From NCBI RefSeq assembly GCF_022201045.2, contig NC_068557.1, positions 29,861,501 to 29,925,500 on the forward strand: a stretch of 64,000 nucleotides of DNA, written 5' to 3'. Below the pieces are notes generated by a model that was not told the DNA's origin, ran no database searches, and worked only from the letters and a program-made list of their open reading frames with translations. Within the stretch, counting starts at the first letter, position 1. Each line of letters begins with the position of its first letter. The DNA comes from Citrus sinensis (Eukaryota > Streptophyta > Magnoliopsida > Sapindales > Rutaceae). Positions 12,765-26,442 of this stretch are shown piece by piece. The position numbers were made by a program, and so were the translations under genes.

Positions 12765-15700
12765 ATGGAAGTATCTGGGTCTAAAGGATTAAATTATGAC
12801 ATTGAGGAGAAGGCACTGAATGGTTCTGTGTTTACTATGCAAGAAATAGCTCTTGCTTGTCGCAATGCAGGGCGAAATCCCGATTTGGCTGGTGAATCTC
12901 TATGTGACAAACAGGCAAACGCCTCAACCTCTTCTATCCATCCTTCCACTGGTGAGGCAAGGGGTAAAGAGTCTTCAAAATCATCAAATAGTAACATCTC
13001 TGAGAAATCATTTTATGCAAATGGAAAATCGAAACCTCCTAAGACAAAATGGCATCCGGTATCCGGAGGTACCGTTTCAAGTTTTCTTGGTAAAGATTAT
13101 GTTAAACCTGCACAGCCAACTAATGGCACTGGTCTAGCATCAAAGCCATTGAAGTTGGATCCAAAGGAGTTTCCCATGTCTGCACTTTGGGGAGAAGAAA
13201 CTAAACCGAAACAATCAAAGGGTGACCATTTGCAGAAGGAAATGGAAGATTTTCTGTTTAAATTGCTAGGAGAAGGGTTCCAGCTGAGCAGGGATGTGAT
13301 TCGGGAGGTTCTCGGTAATGTCTTAAATACATTGATGCCAGTTTAATACATATTGTCCTTTTCAATTTTCTTTCTCTCTTTCTCTTCTTTTCTTTTTCTT
13401 CTTCTTTTCTTTTTTCTTTTCGTGTGCATGTGATAACTAATTTGATATTATACTTAACTTGCAGATAGTTGTGGATATGATATGCAAAAGGTAAGGATGA
13501 CAGTATCTTCCTGATGGAGGCCTCTGCTTTTTCCCTTTTATGTAATTTAGTTAATTGCATCTTCCTCTGTGATTGTTACATCATATAAAATTCAAGTCTT
13601 AAAAACTGCTGTTCTATGTTAAGGTTCAACTTGAATTTTGATTAACATCCATTTGCTGCTGCTTCCAAAAGTTAGAATGAGATACTTTGGTTAATTTCAG
13701 TAGTTGAACCCAGTAGAGTACTTTATTTATTTCGATCTTCATGGTTCAAATGCCTGAAAAAACTTGCCCGTAACTGTAAAATGACATTCTGTGGTTTTAA
13801 TGCACTAGAGGAAGTATAGCTTTGGAAAAGCCTGGATTGATAACTATGAAGAGACTTATTATTTAAGTGATAAAAATTCGCATAACCATTGGTCAAGAAA
13901 ATTTCAGATAGTTAAAGACTCTGTTTTGTTTCAGCTAAAAATGTTTGTTTCAATTAAAGACTTGAACCATTTTCATTTAACCTGATTGCGATGCTTTACA
14001 TTATGCATGTTCCTTTCAATCAGGAAAAGTTCAGGCCATGATTTTATATTTCTATATTGTAACTTGAAATAATAATTGGTGTGCTTGTTTTTGTTAGCTT
14101 GATAACATGAATTTTCCTTCTCAAGTTAATTTAATCAATAAAGTAATTCGTCAAAGAAAATATGCCCATTCCATAGTCATGTTCTTAACTAATACGTTTC
14201 TTCTTCACTCTTCAGAGCATGTCGAAACTAATTGATCACTCGGCAGAGACTTTGGGTGAGAAGACAAAATTTCTTGGTAAATCCTCTGAAAAGGTATGCA
14301 TAATTCCCGAGTCTTAAATAACCAGTGGTCATAATTTTTGTACACGATTCTTTTTTTTTTTTTGTGGAGATTTGTTAAAAGTGGTTGATGATCCATGCTG
14401 AAATATCATAGAGGGATCACCAATTCATTTTCTTTTCTGCGGCTAAGCAAGATTTTCGGGGCAAAATAAGGAAATCTGTTTTTGGTAATATGGAAAACAA
14501 TGGTGTAATAGTCTATTATGCACTGACAATAACCTTTCGTATAATTGTCGGTTTAACGAATACAAGAGAAACTCTGTTGAAAATTCATCCAAGATAGATG
14601 CTAAAATTATTTATGCATGCCAGTGGCCTGAACTAATTTTTCTTAACACCGGTATTGAGCAGGAAAATGAATATGCAATTTGTATATTGTGCCGTTGTGG
14701 AGAATTTGGATATTCTTATTTAACTAACAAGGAGATTATTTGCTTTATCTTTAAACAATGAATCTTTGAGAAATGAGGATTGGGTGGTTGCCAGTGTCTT
14801 CATGTAAATGTTCATTTATTTGTATTTTGAACTATTATGAGAATCTTTTATACGCCGAATTAGTCATACACATGTTCAGATCATTTTTCCTCTTGATCAT
14901 GTGTTTGTGTCTGCACACAACCATTGTATATCACTTTATTCTAATGCGCAAGTATGTGTAGTTTAGAAGAAAAAAAAAAGAATGATATATTATTGCTTGA
15001 TTCATGGTTGTTAAACAATTATGGCTTTAAAAAATCTACAATTCCTTCTGTTCATGTATGAATGTCCCAAGTTTGCCATATCTTAGATTGGCTTCTTCCA
15101 AGATAACAAGTTCATATGTGTGTGTGTGTGTGTGTTCCTCCTATTCCATCACAGTTGAATTTGAAGTGTAAGATTTGTTATTAATACCTAGTATGATTTC
15201 ATAAACAGTGTATGGATATATGTTCTACTTTTGGAGGGTCTCAACGTGAAAGAAAATTGCAACAATTGAATTCTTCCGGAGGGTATGGTATTTGATTTAT
15301 TTTCTCAACTTCTTGGAAGACTAATATATTTTCCTTCAGTAGGCACGGCATGGGGGGAAGGGTTTTATTGAAAGAATTCTGCTATTTCTTAGACTTTGTT
15401 TTGGGAGGGGGGTGGAGGGGTTTCTCATCCATATATGGTTACTTGATTAGCTTTTGACTGTATTGCCTCAGTCGTGCAAAGGAAGATCCAAATACAAACA
15501 AAGGAGAATTGCTTAAACACCCAAAAGACAGAAATGAACTACAGAAGGAAGTTTTTGCTGCTTTATTTAGTGCTCCTAAGAAATCTGATGAATTTCCTGA
15601 AATTATGGTGAAGACCAAGAGGAGGTCCAAAGCATTAGGAAAAGTGGTGAGTGGACCGCCGGAGGACTTGGTACCAGAATACAAGGCTAACGTGGTGCAC

Positions 15701-16322
15701 CTGCAGCAAGATAACCAGAACAGTATGTGCTCTTATATTAACTATATTGACTGGATTTTTGTGTGTGTGTGAGTATGTGTGCATTTTTGTGCATATATTT
15801 ACTTTTGTATTTATGCATATTAATGTGTGTAGGATTCTTGATTTCTGCCACTTTCTGGAGAACTAGTGGAAAGCTTTAGAGTGATATATCTCCAATAACT
15901 AATGGAAACTATGATATCATTATTTTCTCTCATCTGGAGAACTTTGTAACAGATACAATTTGTGGCTCTGGAATACTACAGAATCTGCAATAACTAATGG
16001 AAACTATGATATGAATATTTTCTCCCACCTGGAGAACTTTGTAACAGCTACACTTTGTGGCTCTGGAATGTCTAAAGAATTTTGTCTGCTTCAGTTAGAT
16101 CCAATATATTTTAGTTACATTATAGAAAAGTAAAGTTTTCTGAATCTGAAAGACTGAAACATTTTGCATATTTCGTGAAAGGGAATTATCCGTAGATACT
16201 AATTCATGCATTAAGGTAACATCAATGTTAAAGAAAAACAGCAATAAGTTATTATATGGAATTAGGTTCACTTGCCGTAAATGCTGGTCTGGTCAACAGT
16301 ATGAACCTGTGAGGGGTTCTGC

Positions 16323-16368
<46 letters not shown>

Positions 16369-17847
16369 AGAGAATCTAGCTAAATTTTCCTTTAATTTAT
16401 GGGTTTGGTCTTTTTTTTTTCCTCATTTTTTTTCAGCTTTCATTCTCATGAAGTATGTTAACAGTTGCAGATAATGTTGAAGAGGACAGCTTCCAGCATC
16501 TTCGTACAGCTGTGATGGAATATAGGGGCACCATGAAGGAATATTGTAAAGCTGTAGGTTCTTTTTCTCCTCTCATTTATGTTTTCTCACACTTTTTTTA
16601 TATGCCTCAAACATGCAAATTTGTACGTGTCAATTAAGTTTTGAGAACCACAAAGTAAGAATACAGTTCCTTGTCAGGCTATTGATGCATTTGCTCAGGG
16701 GGATCATGTTCAAGCAGAAAAACTTCTAGAACAGGTAAGATTTCCATCTACAGTCATCTATTGACAACAGATATATTTTCATTCAGCAAATACTTTCTGC
16801 ATTCAAGATGCTGGCAGATTCACTTGATCCTTATTAGTTTGTTTAGTAGCAAAGTGCATAACCTGTATTTCAAAGCCAAGTTGTGCTATTGATTATGTTA
16901 ACTTAGTTGTTCCTAGCTCACTGAAGCTGTAAATTATAAATAGCAGATATTTCTGAATTTGAGTTTAAGTTGGACGTCATAGATGAACTTCCGCATGTTA
17001 GAATGTCTGCGCTAGACAAATTCAACGATTTAATGTGAATCCTGTGGATATGGCAGGGAAAATTCTTTTATGAAAAGGCTCGTGAAGCTGACGAGGAATC
17101 AAATAAGAAGATTTTTGAAACGAGGTTAGTATCCCTTTCTTTGAAGCATGTGCACCTTTATGCAATTTTCTCTTTTAATAATGTAGAGAAGGGGGATGGG
17201 CTGTAGTAGCATTTTATTTTTTTCATTCATCATGTTCAGTGGCAGAAATAGGGATACAAAAAATGACCTGCTGCTGGACTTGCATGACCATGGAGCAAAG
17301 GAGGCAATTCGTCTTTTGAAATGTCATCTTTCCTCACTTTCAGGCATCCCAAGTGAGTACAATTTCTATACCTCTAATTTGCTCATCATTTACCTCATAT
17401 TATATGAATTCATGAAATTTATGTTCCCCACCAGCAATCAAGTACCTCAAGGTCATCCTAGAGATGAATGATGAAGATACTACCAAGGGGGGTCGACGAC
17501 GACGAGTAAGTCTGCTAAATTAGTTTGCCTTTATTGGAAAAGAACTGCAAACTTGCTAACTTTTATAACTCTTGTGTCTACCTAAGTATTCTAAATGAAA
17601 GAGATCTGAATTAAGCATGAGCTTCCCTTTCTTTTTGTCACTTGAAAACCCCATTGAGTCTATTGATTTCTTATGAAAGCTTGTACAAGAGATCTATGTT
17701 GAAGAGAAAGATTCGTGTATTTCTTTTCAGGTGATGAAGCTCCTAGAGGAAGAATCTATTGAGTGGACTGAAGAAGGAAATGCCGGAACAATACTAATTC
17801 CTCTAGATAAGGTCAACCCAAAAACATTAAGTTTCACCAAAAAATAG
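12765..17847 (+). CDS. SDE5: SDE5-like protein: UBA-like, DUF1771 and Smr domains
   Basis: In Arabidopsis, SDE5 is needed for transgene silencing and trans-acting siRNA production, upstream of RDR6. Eleven coding exons: 12765-13314, 13465-13490, 14216-14293, 15209-15282, 15472-15722, 16471-16553, 16678-16734, 17057-17124, 17240-17352, 17435-17505 and 17731-17847. They join in phase to 495 residues. Order: a variable N terminus; a KWHPVSGGTVSSFLGKDY block; a UBA/CUE-like helical segment (about 158-205) interrupted by a 26-base microexon; a basic linker; DUF1771 (about 335-396, YEKAREADEESNKKIFE); and a C-terminal Smr domain (about 404-490, LDLHDHGAKEA). The layout and the N-terminal blocks match SDE5 better than the CID5-7 group, which carries a PAM2 motif. 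The symbol is inferred from memory of the family; the domain calls are firm. Confidence 0.85.
15893..16082. repeat. 95-bp tandem duplication inside an SDE5 intron
   Basis: Two copies (15893-15987 and 15988-16082) share CAATAACTAATGGAAACTAT and a following CTGGAGAACTTTGTAACAG block, with scattered differences. The repeat lies in the intron between 15723 and 16470. Confidence 0.8.
16325..16366. repeat. (AT)n microsatellite
   Basis: About 21 AT units in the same SDE5 intron. Likely length-polymorphic. Confidence 0.95.
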
Positions 17848-20034
17848 AATCCAACATTGAATCAAGTTGGTTTCTTGACAAGTAAGATGGTATTTTCTGG
17901 AACGATTATATTGTTTGTTGTATAAACTAAAAATTATCAGAAAGGTTGATTGTTGAAACAGTGGAAAAGCATTTTGGAAAGGATTGCCTCAGTTTGAAGC
18001 ATCCAAGAGTTTATTTGGACTCAATTTTTTGTCAGTGGATATTATAAATAAATTATAATGTAATAACTTTGTTACATTATGATAGCTCAGAGTACGTTCT
18101 CCATTTTCATATCATTTTTTGGAATACTATCTCAATGATCATAGTTATTATCTCATTTAATTTCAAGTTGTTATCGACAATTTAATAGTGTTAAAGGAGT
18201 TTTTAGGCTTGAATGAGAATGACCATACAAATTATGTTCTATATCTCATCTCACAAAAGAGCTAGCTCTTAGTCCAAGCTTACAGTATTAATCGGTTATT
18301 GGAATGAAAGCTTATAACTCCCTTTGTTTTGTCCTTTAGCTTTTGGCTTTTGGCTTTTGGAACGTCAATTATCCAATCAGAATCTTTTTCCATTTTAATA
18401 CGGCCCAAAACCTTAAGGCCCACACAACTGATTATGAATGTGAGGATTCCTCAATCCTCTCTTATGATGTGTTCAGTTACTGGCATTTAGAATGCGAATT
18501 TTGAAATTGGAATCAATAGCACGTTTACTTGTAAGATTAATGTTTGGAATCAAAATCAAAATTGTGTAGGCTCATAAATTTGGGAATCATTCTTCGAGTT
18601 TTGATTCCCACAGAGAGTCAGAAATCAAAATCTTATTCCTTGGATTTTGCCCTCAACTAAATTTCTTAATTTTCCTTATAAAAAAAAATTTTCATTTTCA
18701 TTTTACAAAAGATAATGAAAATCTATTGAAAACGTAGATTCGTCTCTCATACTAATCCAATCTAACTCCTTTTCAATTTTGATTCTAAGACAAAGTAAAC
18801 ACATCAATAGTAATATAATTTATTCTAATTTTGATTAAAACAACCAAAATAAATAATTTATTCTTATTTTTATTTTCCATTCTAATTTCAATCAATTTCA
18901 ATTCCAATTTAGTTTGATTATCAATTAGTAAAATGCATCATCATTGTCTAAAATTAGAGGACCTGCATGGGTTGGTGAAGCAACTTAATGGTGTTTTATT
19001 TTATGATAGAATAATAAGTCTTATCTGTTGGACGAACCATAAACTTTTGGTGAAATTCATTAAATTGAATTTTTTAAAATTTGATAAATTCTACTGTGAA
19101 ATTTATTATTCTGCGAAATAATACTATTGAGTTGTCTTACCAACTAATTACTTTTGTACAATGGGTTAACATAAGGTGGGACTATGGTTGGCAATGAGAT
19201 GAGATTTATCAATTCCAGTCATGTTCCGCATATGCAAATAGGATAAAAAAAGTTTCATTTATGTTCTTTTCTTTTTTTGGGACAAAATTGGTCCTACTCT
19301 CGTCCGGTTAAATATCTCGTCCCATCTCATTATTTTAAACAGTCTCAAATGTAAATAAATAATTTTTAACATTTTTTTCCTTTTAAGATCTTCATAATTC
19401 AATAGCAAAAATATTGAATAAATACAAAGTAGAATAATCAAATAATAATTTTATTTTGACTATATGCATGTTGGAACATAATTTTATACTAACATTTTTT
19501 AATTACTTATTTCTTTAGTTGTACATTAATATTAAGACTTGCACTTCAAAAACTGTATAGATTTAGACAGTAATCAATTTTCAGTCATGTTAAAATATTT
19601 AATAATTTAACAATATAATAATAAATCAAATTAATACAAAGGGCTGGCAATTAAACAGAATAAGACATGACAATTTCAGCCCAGTTCTATTTTTGTAAGT
19701 GGAATAAAAAATCAAACTTCTATCCTTCTATTTTTTTAAGAATAAAAATAATGGGACAAAATCCTGGAGCATCCAATAGGAATAATTGCAGTTCCTAAGT
19801 GGGACCCATAGAACGGAAGTAGAACGGAAGATCGTAAGCACCTTCGGAAATCAACGGTGATTAATTTGATGATGGCATCCTACAGTCACGAAAATATTTG
19901 TACTTAAAAAAAAGGTTCGATTTAGGTTTCTGAAACCATATTTGGTGGTCTCCGATCATCACAAAAATAAGAGTTGAGTCTCTCTTTTTTCTCTCTTCTT
20001 GTGTCTGTGAGTGATATTAACGAATTGGTGAAGA
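17848..20034. other. Intergenic, MITE-rich, no gene
   Basis: Gap between the SDE5-like and GRXS17 genes. It holds the putative MITE at 18466-18805. It also has degenerate repeat-like sequence around 19180-19700, where GGCTGGCAAT-type starts recur without clean partners. No convincing coding frame. The GRXS17 5' leader begins somewhere before 20035. Confidence 0.55.
18466..18805. mobile_element. Putative MITE with imperfect terminal inverted repeats
   Basis: The left end GATGTGTTCAGTTACTG and the inverted right end GATGTGTTTACTTTGTC match over roughly 30 bp with differences; the span is 340 bp. I see no clear target-site duplication. A similar AAGACAAAGTAAAC end motif recurs at 32577, suggesting a small family. 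Confidence 0.45.
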
Positions 20035-22324
20035 ATGAGTGTTGGTGGGTCAGTGAAGGAGTTGAAGACGAAGGAGGAGCTTGATAACGTGCGCCAGAGT
20101 GGCGCACCGGTTATCCTGCACTTCTGGGCATCATGGTGTGAAGCCTCTAAGCACATGGACCAAGTTTTTTCTCACCTTTCTACCGATTTTCCACATGCCC
20201 ATTTCTTCAAGGTATCTTTTTTTTTTTCCTTTTTTTTGTTGGGTTTTTAGCTTTTGCTTTTTTGGGTGGTTTTGTGTTTTAATTTTAAGTGATCGAAATC
20301 GTTTTTTAGGTTGAAGCTGAAGAGCACCCCGAAATTTCTGAAGCTTACTCTGTTTCAGCTGTGCCTTTCTTTGTCTTCTTCAAGGTTCTTTTTCTAAATT
20401 TTATTGTTTATTTTTTAGCTTAATTGAGGTATTGGTTTGCTTGGTTGTTATTCTTGTTTATGTTTTATAGGGTATATGAGATGAAGTATAATTATATCTT
20501 GTTTACTTGAATCTCTAAGGTATTATTCTCTGTTTGGTTTTACAGATACGGCTTGAATCGTTCAAGTGGGAGGGTTTTTGTGGTTGTTTGAAACTAATGC
20601 TCATTAGCAGTTTAGCCAAGGGTAGAAATTAGTGTTGTTGGTTTTACTTTTAGGCTTTTCACTTTATCTTTATTTTTGGTGATTGTGGCATATAGTTCCT
20701 GTTGTGGTCTGTAGTGTTTGATTAAATTTTGTTAGGCTTTTTTTTCTTTTTTCGGGTTGGGTTTATAGTTAGATATTCTACTTGAACTAGGTGTGGATCA
20801 TTTTGTAATCCTTCCTTAGATACATTAGCAATTATTACAAGCCACTGATTCTTTCGAATTGGGTCTAGAGGATATCTCTGTGTTTATGCATCTCAAGGAA
20901 AACAGCCAACCAGTCAATTGTATGTGCAAATACTTTTTGTAGTCGATAAGCTTTCTTCTCTGTCTAGGTTTTGGTTTCTTTCACCGATGACAATCTTTTA
21001 GGTATTCTATTTGTGTTTAAATGTGTTCGCTCAGTAATTGAATAATTGTTTAATGTAGTTGCTTCACTCACCTATTGCTTTTTAACTGAATATCTCATAT
21101 GAATTTGCTTGATAGGATGGTAAGGCTGTTGATACATTGGAGGGTGCTGATCCATCCAGTTTGGCCAACAAGGTTGCTAAGGTTGCTGGATCAGTTAACC
21201 CAGGAGAACCTGCTGCCCCTGCCAGCCTTGGGATGGCTGCTGGACCCGCTATACTTGAAGCTGTAAAAGAGTTGGCAAAACAAAATGGCTCTTCCCAAGT
21301 GAACAAGGAAGTGGAGCCTGGTCTCAGTGATGCTCTTAAAAAGCGGCTGCAGCAGCTGCTTGACTCTCACCCTGTCATGCTATTTATGAAGGGAACTCCT
21401 GAAGAGCCCAAGTGTGGGTTCAGTAGGCAAGTTGTTGACATTTTGAAAGATGAAAAGGTCGAGTTTGGAAGTTTCAACATTCTTTCGGACAATGAGGTTC
21501 GTGAGGGATTGAAGAAGTTCTCTAACTGGCCGACATTTCCTCAGCTCTATTGCAAAGGAGAGCTTCTGGGTGGGTGCGACATAGTAATTGCAATGCACAA
21601 GAGTGGCGAACTGAAAGATGTTTTCCGAGATCATGGAATTGAAACTGTTGGTGGAAGTGGAAAGAGTGGCATCTCAGAATCAACTGGCTTGAGTGCAACC
21701 CTTACCTCTCGACTGGAAAGCCTGATTAATTCAAGCCCTGTGATGCTGTTTATGAAGGGAAAGCCAGAGGAACCCAAGTGCGGTTTCAGTGGGAAGGTAG
21801 TTGAAATCCTCAAACAAGGAAAGGTTGATTTTGGTAGTTTTGACATACTTACTGACGAAGAAGTTCGTCAAGGTCTTAAAGTTTATTCAAATTGGTCTAG
21901 TTACCCACAGCTATATATTAAGGGTGAGCTTATTGGTGGATCAGACATTGTGTTGGAGATGCAGAAGAGTGGGGAACTTAAAAAGGTTTTGGCTGAGAAA
22001 GGAATTACTGTTGAGAAAGAAAACCTCGAAGATCGTCTGAAGAATTTGATTACATCTTCACCAGTGATGCTCTTCATGAAGGGTAACCCAGATTCTCCAA
22101 GATGCGGTTTCAGTTCCAAAGTTGTTAATGCCCTGAAGGAGGAGGGAGTCAATTTTGGGTCCTTTGATATTTTAACCGATGAGGAAGTGAGGCAGGGGTT
22201 AAAAGTTTACTCGAACTGGCCGACCTTTCCCCAATTATACCACAAAGGTGAGTTGATAGGAGGTTGTGATATTGTAATGGAGCTGAAAGACAATGGAGAG
22301 CTGAAATCCACCCTATCTGAGTAG
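20035..22324 (+). CDS. GRXS17: Monothiol glutaredoxin S17 (thioredoxin-like plus three glutaredoxin domains)
   Basis: GRXS17 binds iron-sulfur clusters between CGFS domains. In other plants it acts in cytosol and nucleus in thiol redox control, heat tolerance and development. Three exons: 20035-20211, 20310-20384 and 21116-22324, in phase, giving 486 residues, close to the Arabidopsis protein. An N-terminal thioredoxin-like domain has WCEAS with Cys35, so it lacks the second redox cysteine. Three glutaredoxin domains follow with CGFS cysteines at residues 184, 306 and 414. Each has the family PVMLFMKG and (S/N)NW..(F/Y)PQLY blocks. The third exon carries all three glutaredoxin repeats without an intron, as expected for this gene. 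The ATG at 20035 starts [10 protein letters not shown], which matches the family. Confidence 0.97.
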
Positions 22325-22845
22325 GGTCTTATTTGATTTTCATCAACAAAAATACCGGATAAACCTTGGGTGAAGTTTGAGCCATAAATGACAGTAGTAT
22401 CTTTGACGTTTTACATGACCCAAAAGTTTTCTTTACGTGCGTTCTGATTAGTGTTCTGATGACTTGACATCATATGGTTTCCTGGACTATTGATTGTATG
22501 AGCACTCTGCATTATTGGGATATTCTATTTTGTGTTTTAGCTAGTTCCTTGCTTAATGTTATAAAATGCCTTTACCAATTATTGTTCAGGATGAGTGAAG
22601 GAGCAGTTCATGTGTTGTATCAGCGTTTCTTCTTGGAAGGTTTTCTGGATATAATAATTTTCTAAACAGACAACAGTACTATTTTAAAATTATTATATAT
22701 TTGCAAACAATAACAAAATTTTGCATTGGGAAAATCGTCTACAACTTAAATAATATTCAGATCCTACGTGAGAGAACACCTGTTTGGACAGCCAAAATCG
22801 GCCGCATTGTTTGCTGGGAGGAAAAGAATAAACTTGTAATTAAAT
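22325..22845. other. Convergent 3' flanks of GRXS17 and the PPR gene
   Basis: About 520 bp shared by the 3' ends of two convergent genes. AT-rich, with no coding frame of note and no repeat seen. Confidence 0.6.
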
Positions 22846-25172
22846 TTACTTTTCCATCGTACACACAAGTATTTCCTTTGTTTCCTCATCCTCGTCTATT
22901 CCGTCAGCTTTCATGCTGTCCAAAAGTTCATCCACTCCCTTCCCATTTCTTATATTTGCCTTTATGAACGCATGATACATTTGCCTGTTCATAGGGATGA
23001 CAGTCCTCAGCGCAGCCACAAAAGCTTCCACGTCTTGAACGCTACCTTCATCACCCAGCTTACTCAAAATACTTGTAATCACCTTCGGGTCAGGTTTCCA
23101 TCCCTTTCCCTCCACATATACAGAGAGGGCAGCCTTCATGCACTGAAAACCTCTCTCTGTCTTACCTGCATCAAAGTAACCGGCTGCAACAACTGCCCAA
23201 CTGTTAGGGGTGGTAGCCTTTCCTTTCTCCACCAAGTCTTCAAGAATGGCTTCTGCATTCTGGACCAATCCATTATTACAGTATCCAATAATGATAGCAT
23301 TGGGTATGCGGGTATCATAGGAATTGCCAGATAATTCCCACTCCTTTAGCACTTTCTCAGCTTCTTCATGTTCACCAAGCTTCATCAAAGCTTCCAGCAT
23401 GGTGATGTAGTCCCGGTTGATATACCTCTTACAAGCTGTTTTCTCTAAATCCCACAATCTCAGGACCTCAGACTTATTCCCTAAACTAGCATAGAGTGAT
23501 ATCAAAAAGTTATAGCCAATCCCATCTTTCTGCTCAAGTCTCTCTTCTGCTTTCTTCAAAACATCTGATGCTTTATCAATAAGGTTAGCTTTTATGTAAA
23601 AATGGGCAGCAGAGGCATATGTGCTCCAGTCCAAAACAATGTGAGGTTGGCTCTCCATTTCTCTTAAGATAATTTCCATCCCCTCAAGATCAGATCTTGC
23701 ACCATAGGAATTGATGCAGATTCTGTAGCTGAAGTTGTCAGGGAAGATATTTGTTGCCTTCATCTCAGTTAGCACATCGGGAACCTTCTCATACTGACCA
23801 GTTTTTGAGTAGAGGCACATGATGTCATTGTAAGTTAGAGTCGATAATGCAATCCCCATCTCCTTCATTTTCCGGAAATGGGAGAGAGCCTTGTCAGTTT
23901 GGCGCTGTCGCACATAACAATTTAGAAGAGCTCCATAAGTCTGATAAGTTTTCTCATCGTCCTTCAAGTTACTGAAATAGCTTTCTGCAGAAAGAAATCC
24001 ATGGACCCTACCAATCAAATCCAACTGCACAGCATGGTCACATGGTGCAAAAACACAAATACCTTTCCTGTTCATCCAATCAGAAACCTGCAACCAAAAA
24101 GACAACATATTTGAACAACTATTCTCATTCTAGGACATTTTTCTGTGTTTGTTAAACAGCTCTCTTGAAGACTAAATAGTCCAAAATACATAACCAACTA
24201 CGTGTTGCTCATTGGTTGCCTAACTAGGTACAAATAAATATTTCCATGGTTGCATCATTACATTCTCCATGAAACCTAGAGCTAAGATGCATGATTCAAA
24301 TATTGATACAAATTAGCTGATATAAATAACAATGCCTGATTTGAGTGCCAGAAGAAGAAAGAAAACAGAGAAGTGCCTTTTTCTGCAGTAAACTTCCTTA
24401 TTTCAATACCCTCCTGCCTATTTCTGAAACAAAATCAACAATTATTTTGCTTCCATGACTACTAGGCTAAGGCTTAAGATTTCCACAAACCTTAGATTCA
24501 GATTGAAGTATCATACTTTCTTGTTATCAACTTTGACCCACAGGCATACTCACCAACACAAAAAAAAAAAAAAACTACAGACTCTAAATCTCACTGCATC
24601 ATCAACTAAGTCTCCTGTTGTGTCTTCAGTTTCACAATAGCTTTAAATTGTAACTGAGGCACAATTGGTTGAAAAACTAAAACCTCACATCTTTATACTA
24701 TTATCTCTATCTTCTGCCTAGAAGATGCATTACATAACATTTAACAACATAAGAGGTTAAACCATCAATTTCCAATAAAATGGCCAGTAGGCAAATCGAC
24801 ATTTGGAAAAACTATTTTTTAGCTTGGTTCAAGCTTAACTGATTGATTTTTTTTCGAAAAATAAAATAAAAAATTTCTAAGCACCCAGAAATGAGAAATT
24901 TTCAATTACAAAAGAATCCAAACCTCAAGGGCTTGAGAGAACCGCTTTCGCTTGCGAAGATCGCGAATAATGCGTTGAAGCTCCCCAACCCGAACCTTGT
25001 TTCCATTTTTGACCCAATTATCAAGCTCCGGCTCAATTCTTGTGCCAGGGTTACCTAATGGGCTAATTATTGAGTATAAGGTTGTTTTATTGATCCTATT
25101 TGTATAGTAAAATCTGCTAAAAACTGCATTGTGGATCTGGGTGTTTGTTGACAGCTTCAATTTTGGTATCAT
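22846..25172 (-). CDS. P-class pentatricopeptide repeat protein, probably mitochondrial
   Basis: P-class PPR proteins bind organellar RNA in a sequence-specific way and support its processing or stability. Two exons on the minus strand, 25172-24924 and 24087-22846, join in phase to 496 residues. The intron splits ALE from VSDWMNRKG, the conserved position in the At2g20710/At4g21705/At1g02370 subfamily. The N terminus (MIPKLKLSTNTQ, basic and hydroxylated, few acidic residues) looks like a mitochondrial presequence. It is followed by LYSIISPLG and a DNWVKNG motif typical of this subfamily. About seven to eight PPR units follow; examples are TYQTYGALLNCYVRQ, TYNDIMCLYSKTGQYEKV and SWAVVAAGYFDAGKTERG. 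There is no E, DYW or SMR tail, so no editing role is expected. A pseudogene of the same subfamily lies near 31.2-33.7 kb. Confidence 0.93.
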
Positions 25173-26442
25173 GCTTTTTAGGGTTTTTCAACTCGAGTAG
25201 GGTTTTTGGGTTCAGACTTCATACTTCACAGACAGAGACAGGTTTATTGGCACAGCAGCATACAGGTCACAGGTGAGCAACTCGTTTCATTCGGAAAAAA
25301 ATGACAAGTCGTTCTTTTGCAAACTAAGCGAATGGCATGTCAATTCTGTAGAAAAATGTAACCGACATCTCATTGAACATTTTGTCTTGTCGTCCTAAAA
25401 TCAAATAAAACTGTTATTGGTGTCGGTACTCCAATAAAAATAACGACGTTAAGTCGTTTATTGAATGACTCAACTAACGGAATGTCGTTTATGCCCACAT
25501 CATCCTCGGCCATTAGCATTTGGCATCATTGAAATCATTTTTCGTTATATAAATGTGTTGTTCTCTTAATTAAAAAAAATAAGTATCGGTAAAACTTGTC
25601 AATAGTTAGAATATTTGAACCAAACTAATTTAATTATTATCAAAATGTTATAATTTAATCAAGGTGTAGTTACAATAATTATTGTTTGATTTAACTAAAT
25701 TAATGCAAGTGATACATAAGTAAATTATACACTATATTAATAATTAATCAATGGATAAGTTATAAATTTTTTTAACATCAATTTTTAGCAAGTGATTGTG
25801 TACTTACAGGTTCAAAGATGTGATAATAACTCTAAAAAATAGATCATTGTCCCAAATAATTTTAGAAAAATATTTATTGTATTTTAAAATTTAATATAAC
25901 GTATCTTATATATTTTGCGGAAGTAAAATTTTTGAGACAAGATTTAGAAAAATTGCAACCCTATTACAATATGAAGGTTATTCTTGCATAAAGTATTATT
26001 ATAAAAAAAAAACTTTTACTGTATATGATACAAATATAATTGGGTCACGTGAAAAGTAATGAAGGATTTTAGAAATAAAAAAAAATGTCATCAATAATCT
26101 TTTCCAAATCAAACATATCATTGAGTCCATAAAACCATATTTAACCAATGAGTAGTATCAATGCTATTATAATTTATTAATTAAACTCCATGGATCAATG
26201 TTCTATAACTTAGATGCATGATTATCTGGTCAAAGATGTGCCTTGTAGCACAGACAGAAGGTGCCTTATGCAGAATTTCAATGTTCTAATTACTCAAGTT
26301 TTCAAACTTAATTAATTTTACTGGGAATGGAAATAAAGAATTTCAAAGGGATGAAATCAAAGTAGGAATTCAAAGTGGGAGAATTGACAAAATCCATTAA
26401 TTAACAAGGAGCTAGACACATTTAATTGTTGCAAGTTTCTGG
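25173..26442. other. Intergenic, AT-rich
   Basis: Gap between the PPR promoter and the 3' end of the heat-stress factor. No gene seen. It includes the dispersed repeat listed at 25640-25990. Confidence 0.55.
25640..25990. repeat. Dispersed repeat, copy A
   Basis: Shares an 18-base block TTGTCCCAAATAATTTTA with 59490-59510, followed by GAAAAATATTT and similar flanking order over about 300 bp. Family unknown. Confidence 0.5.
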
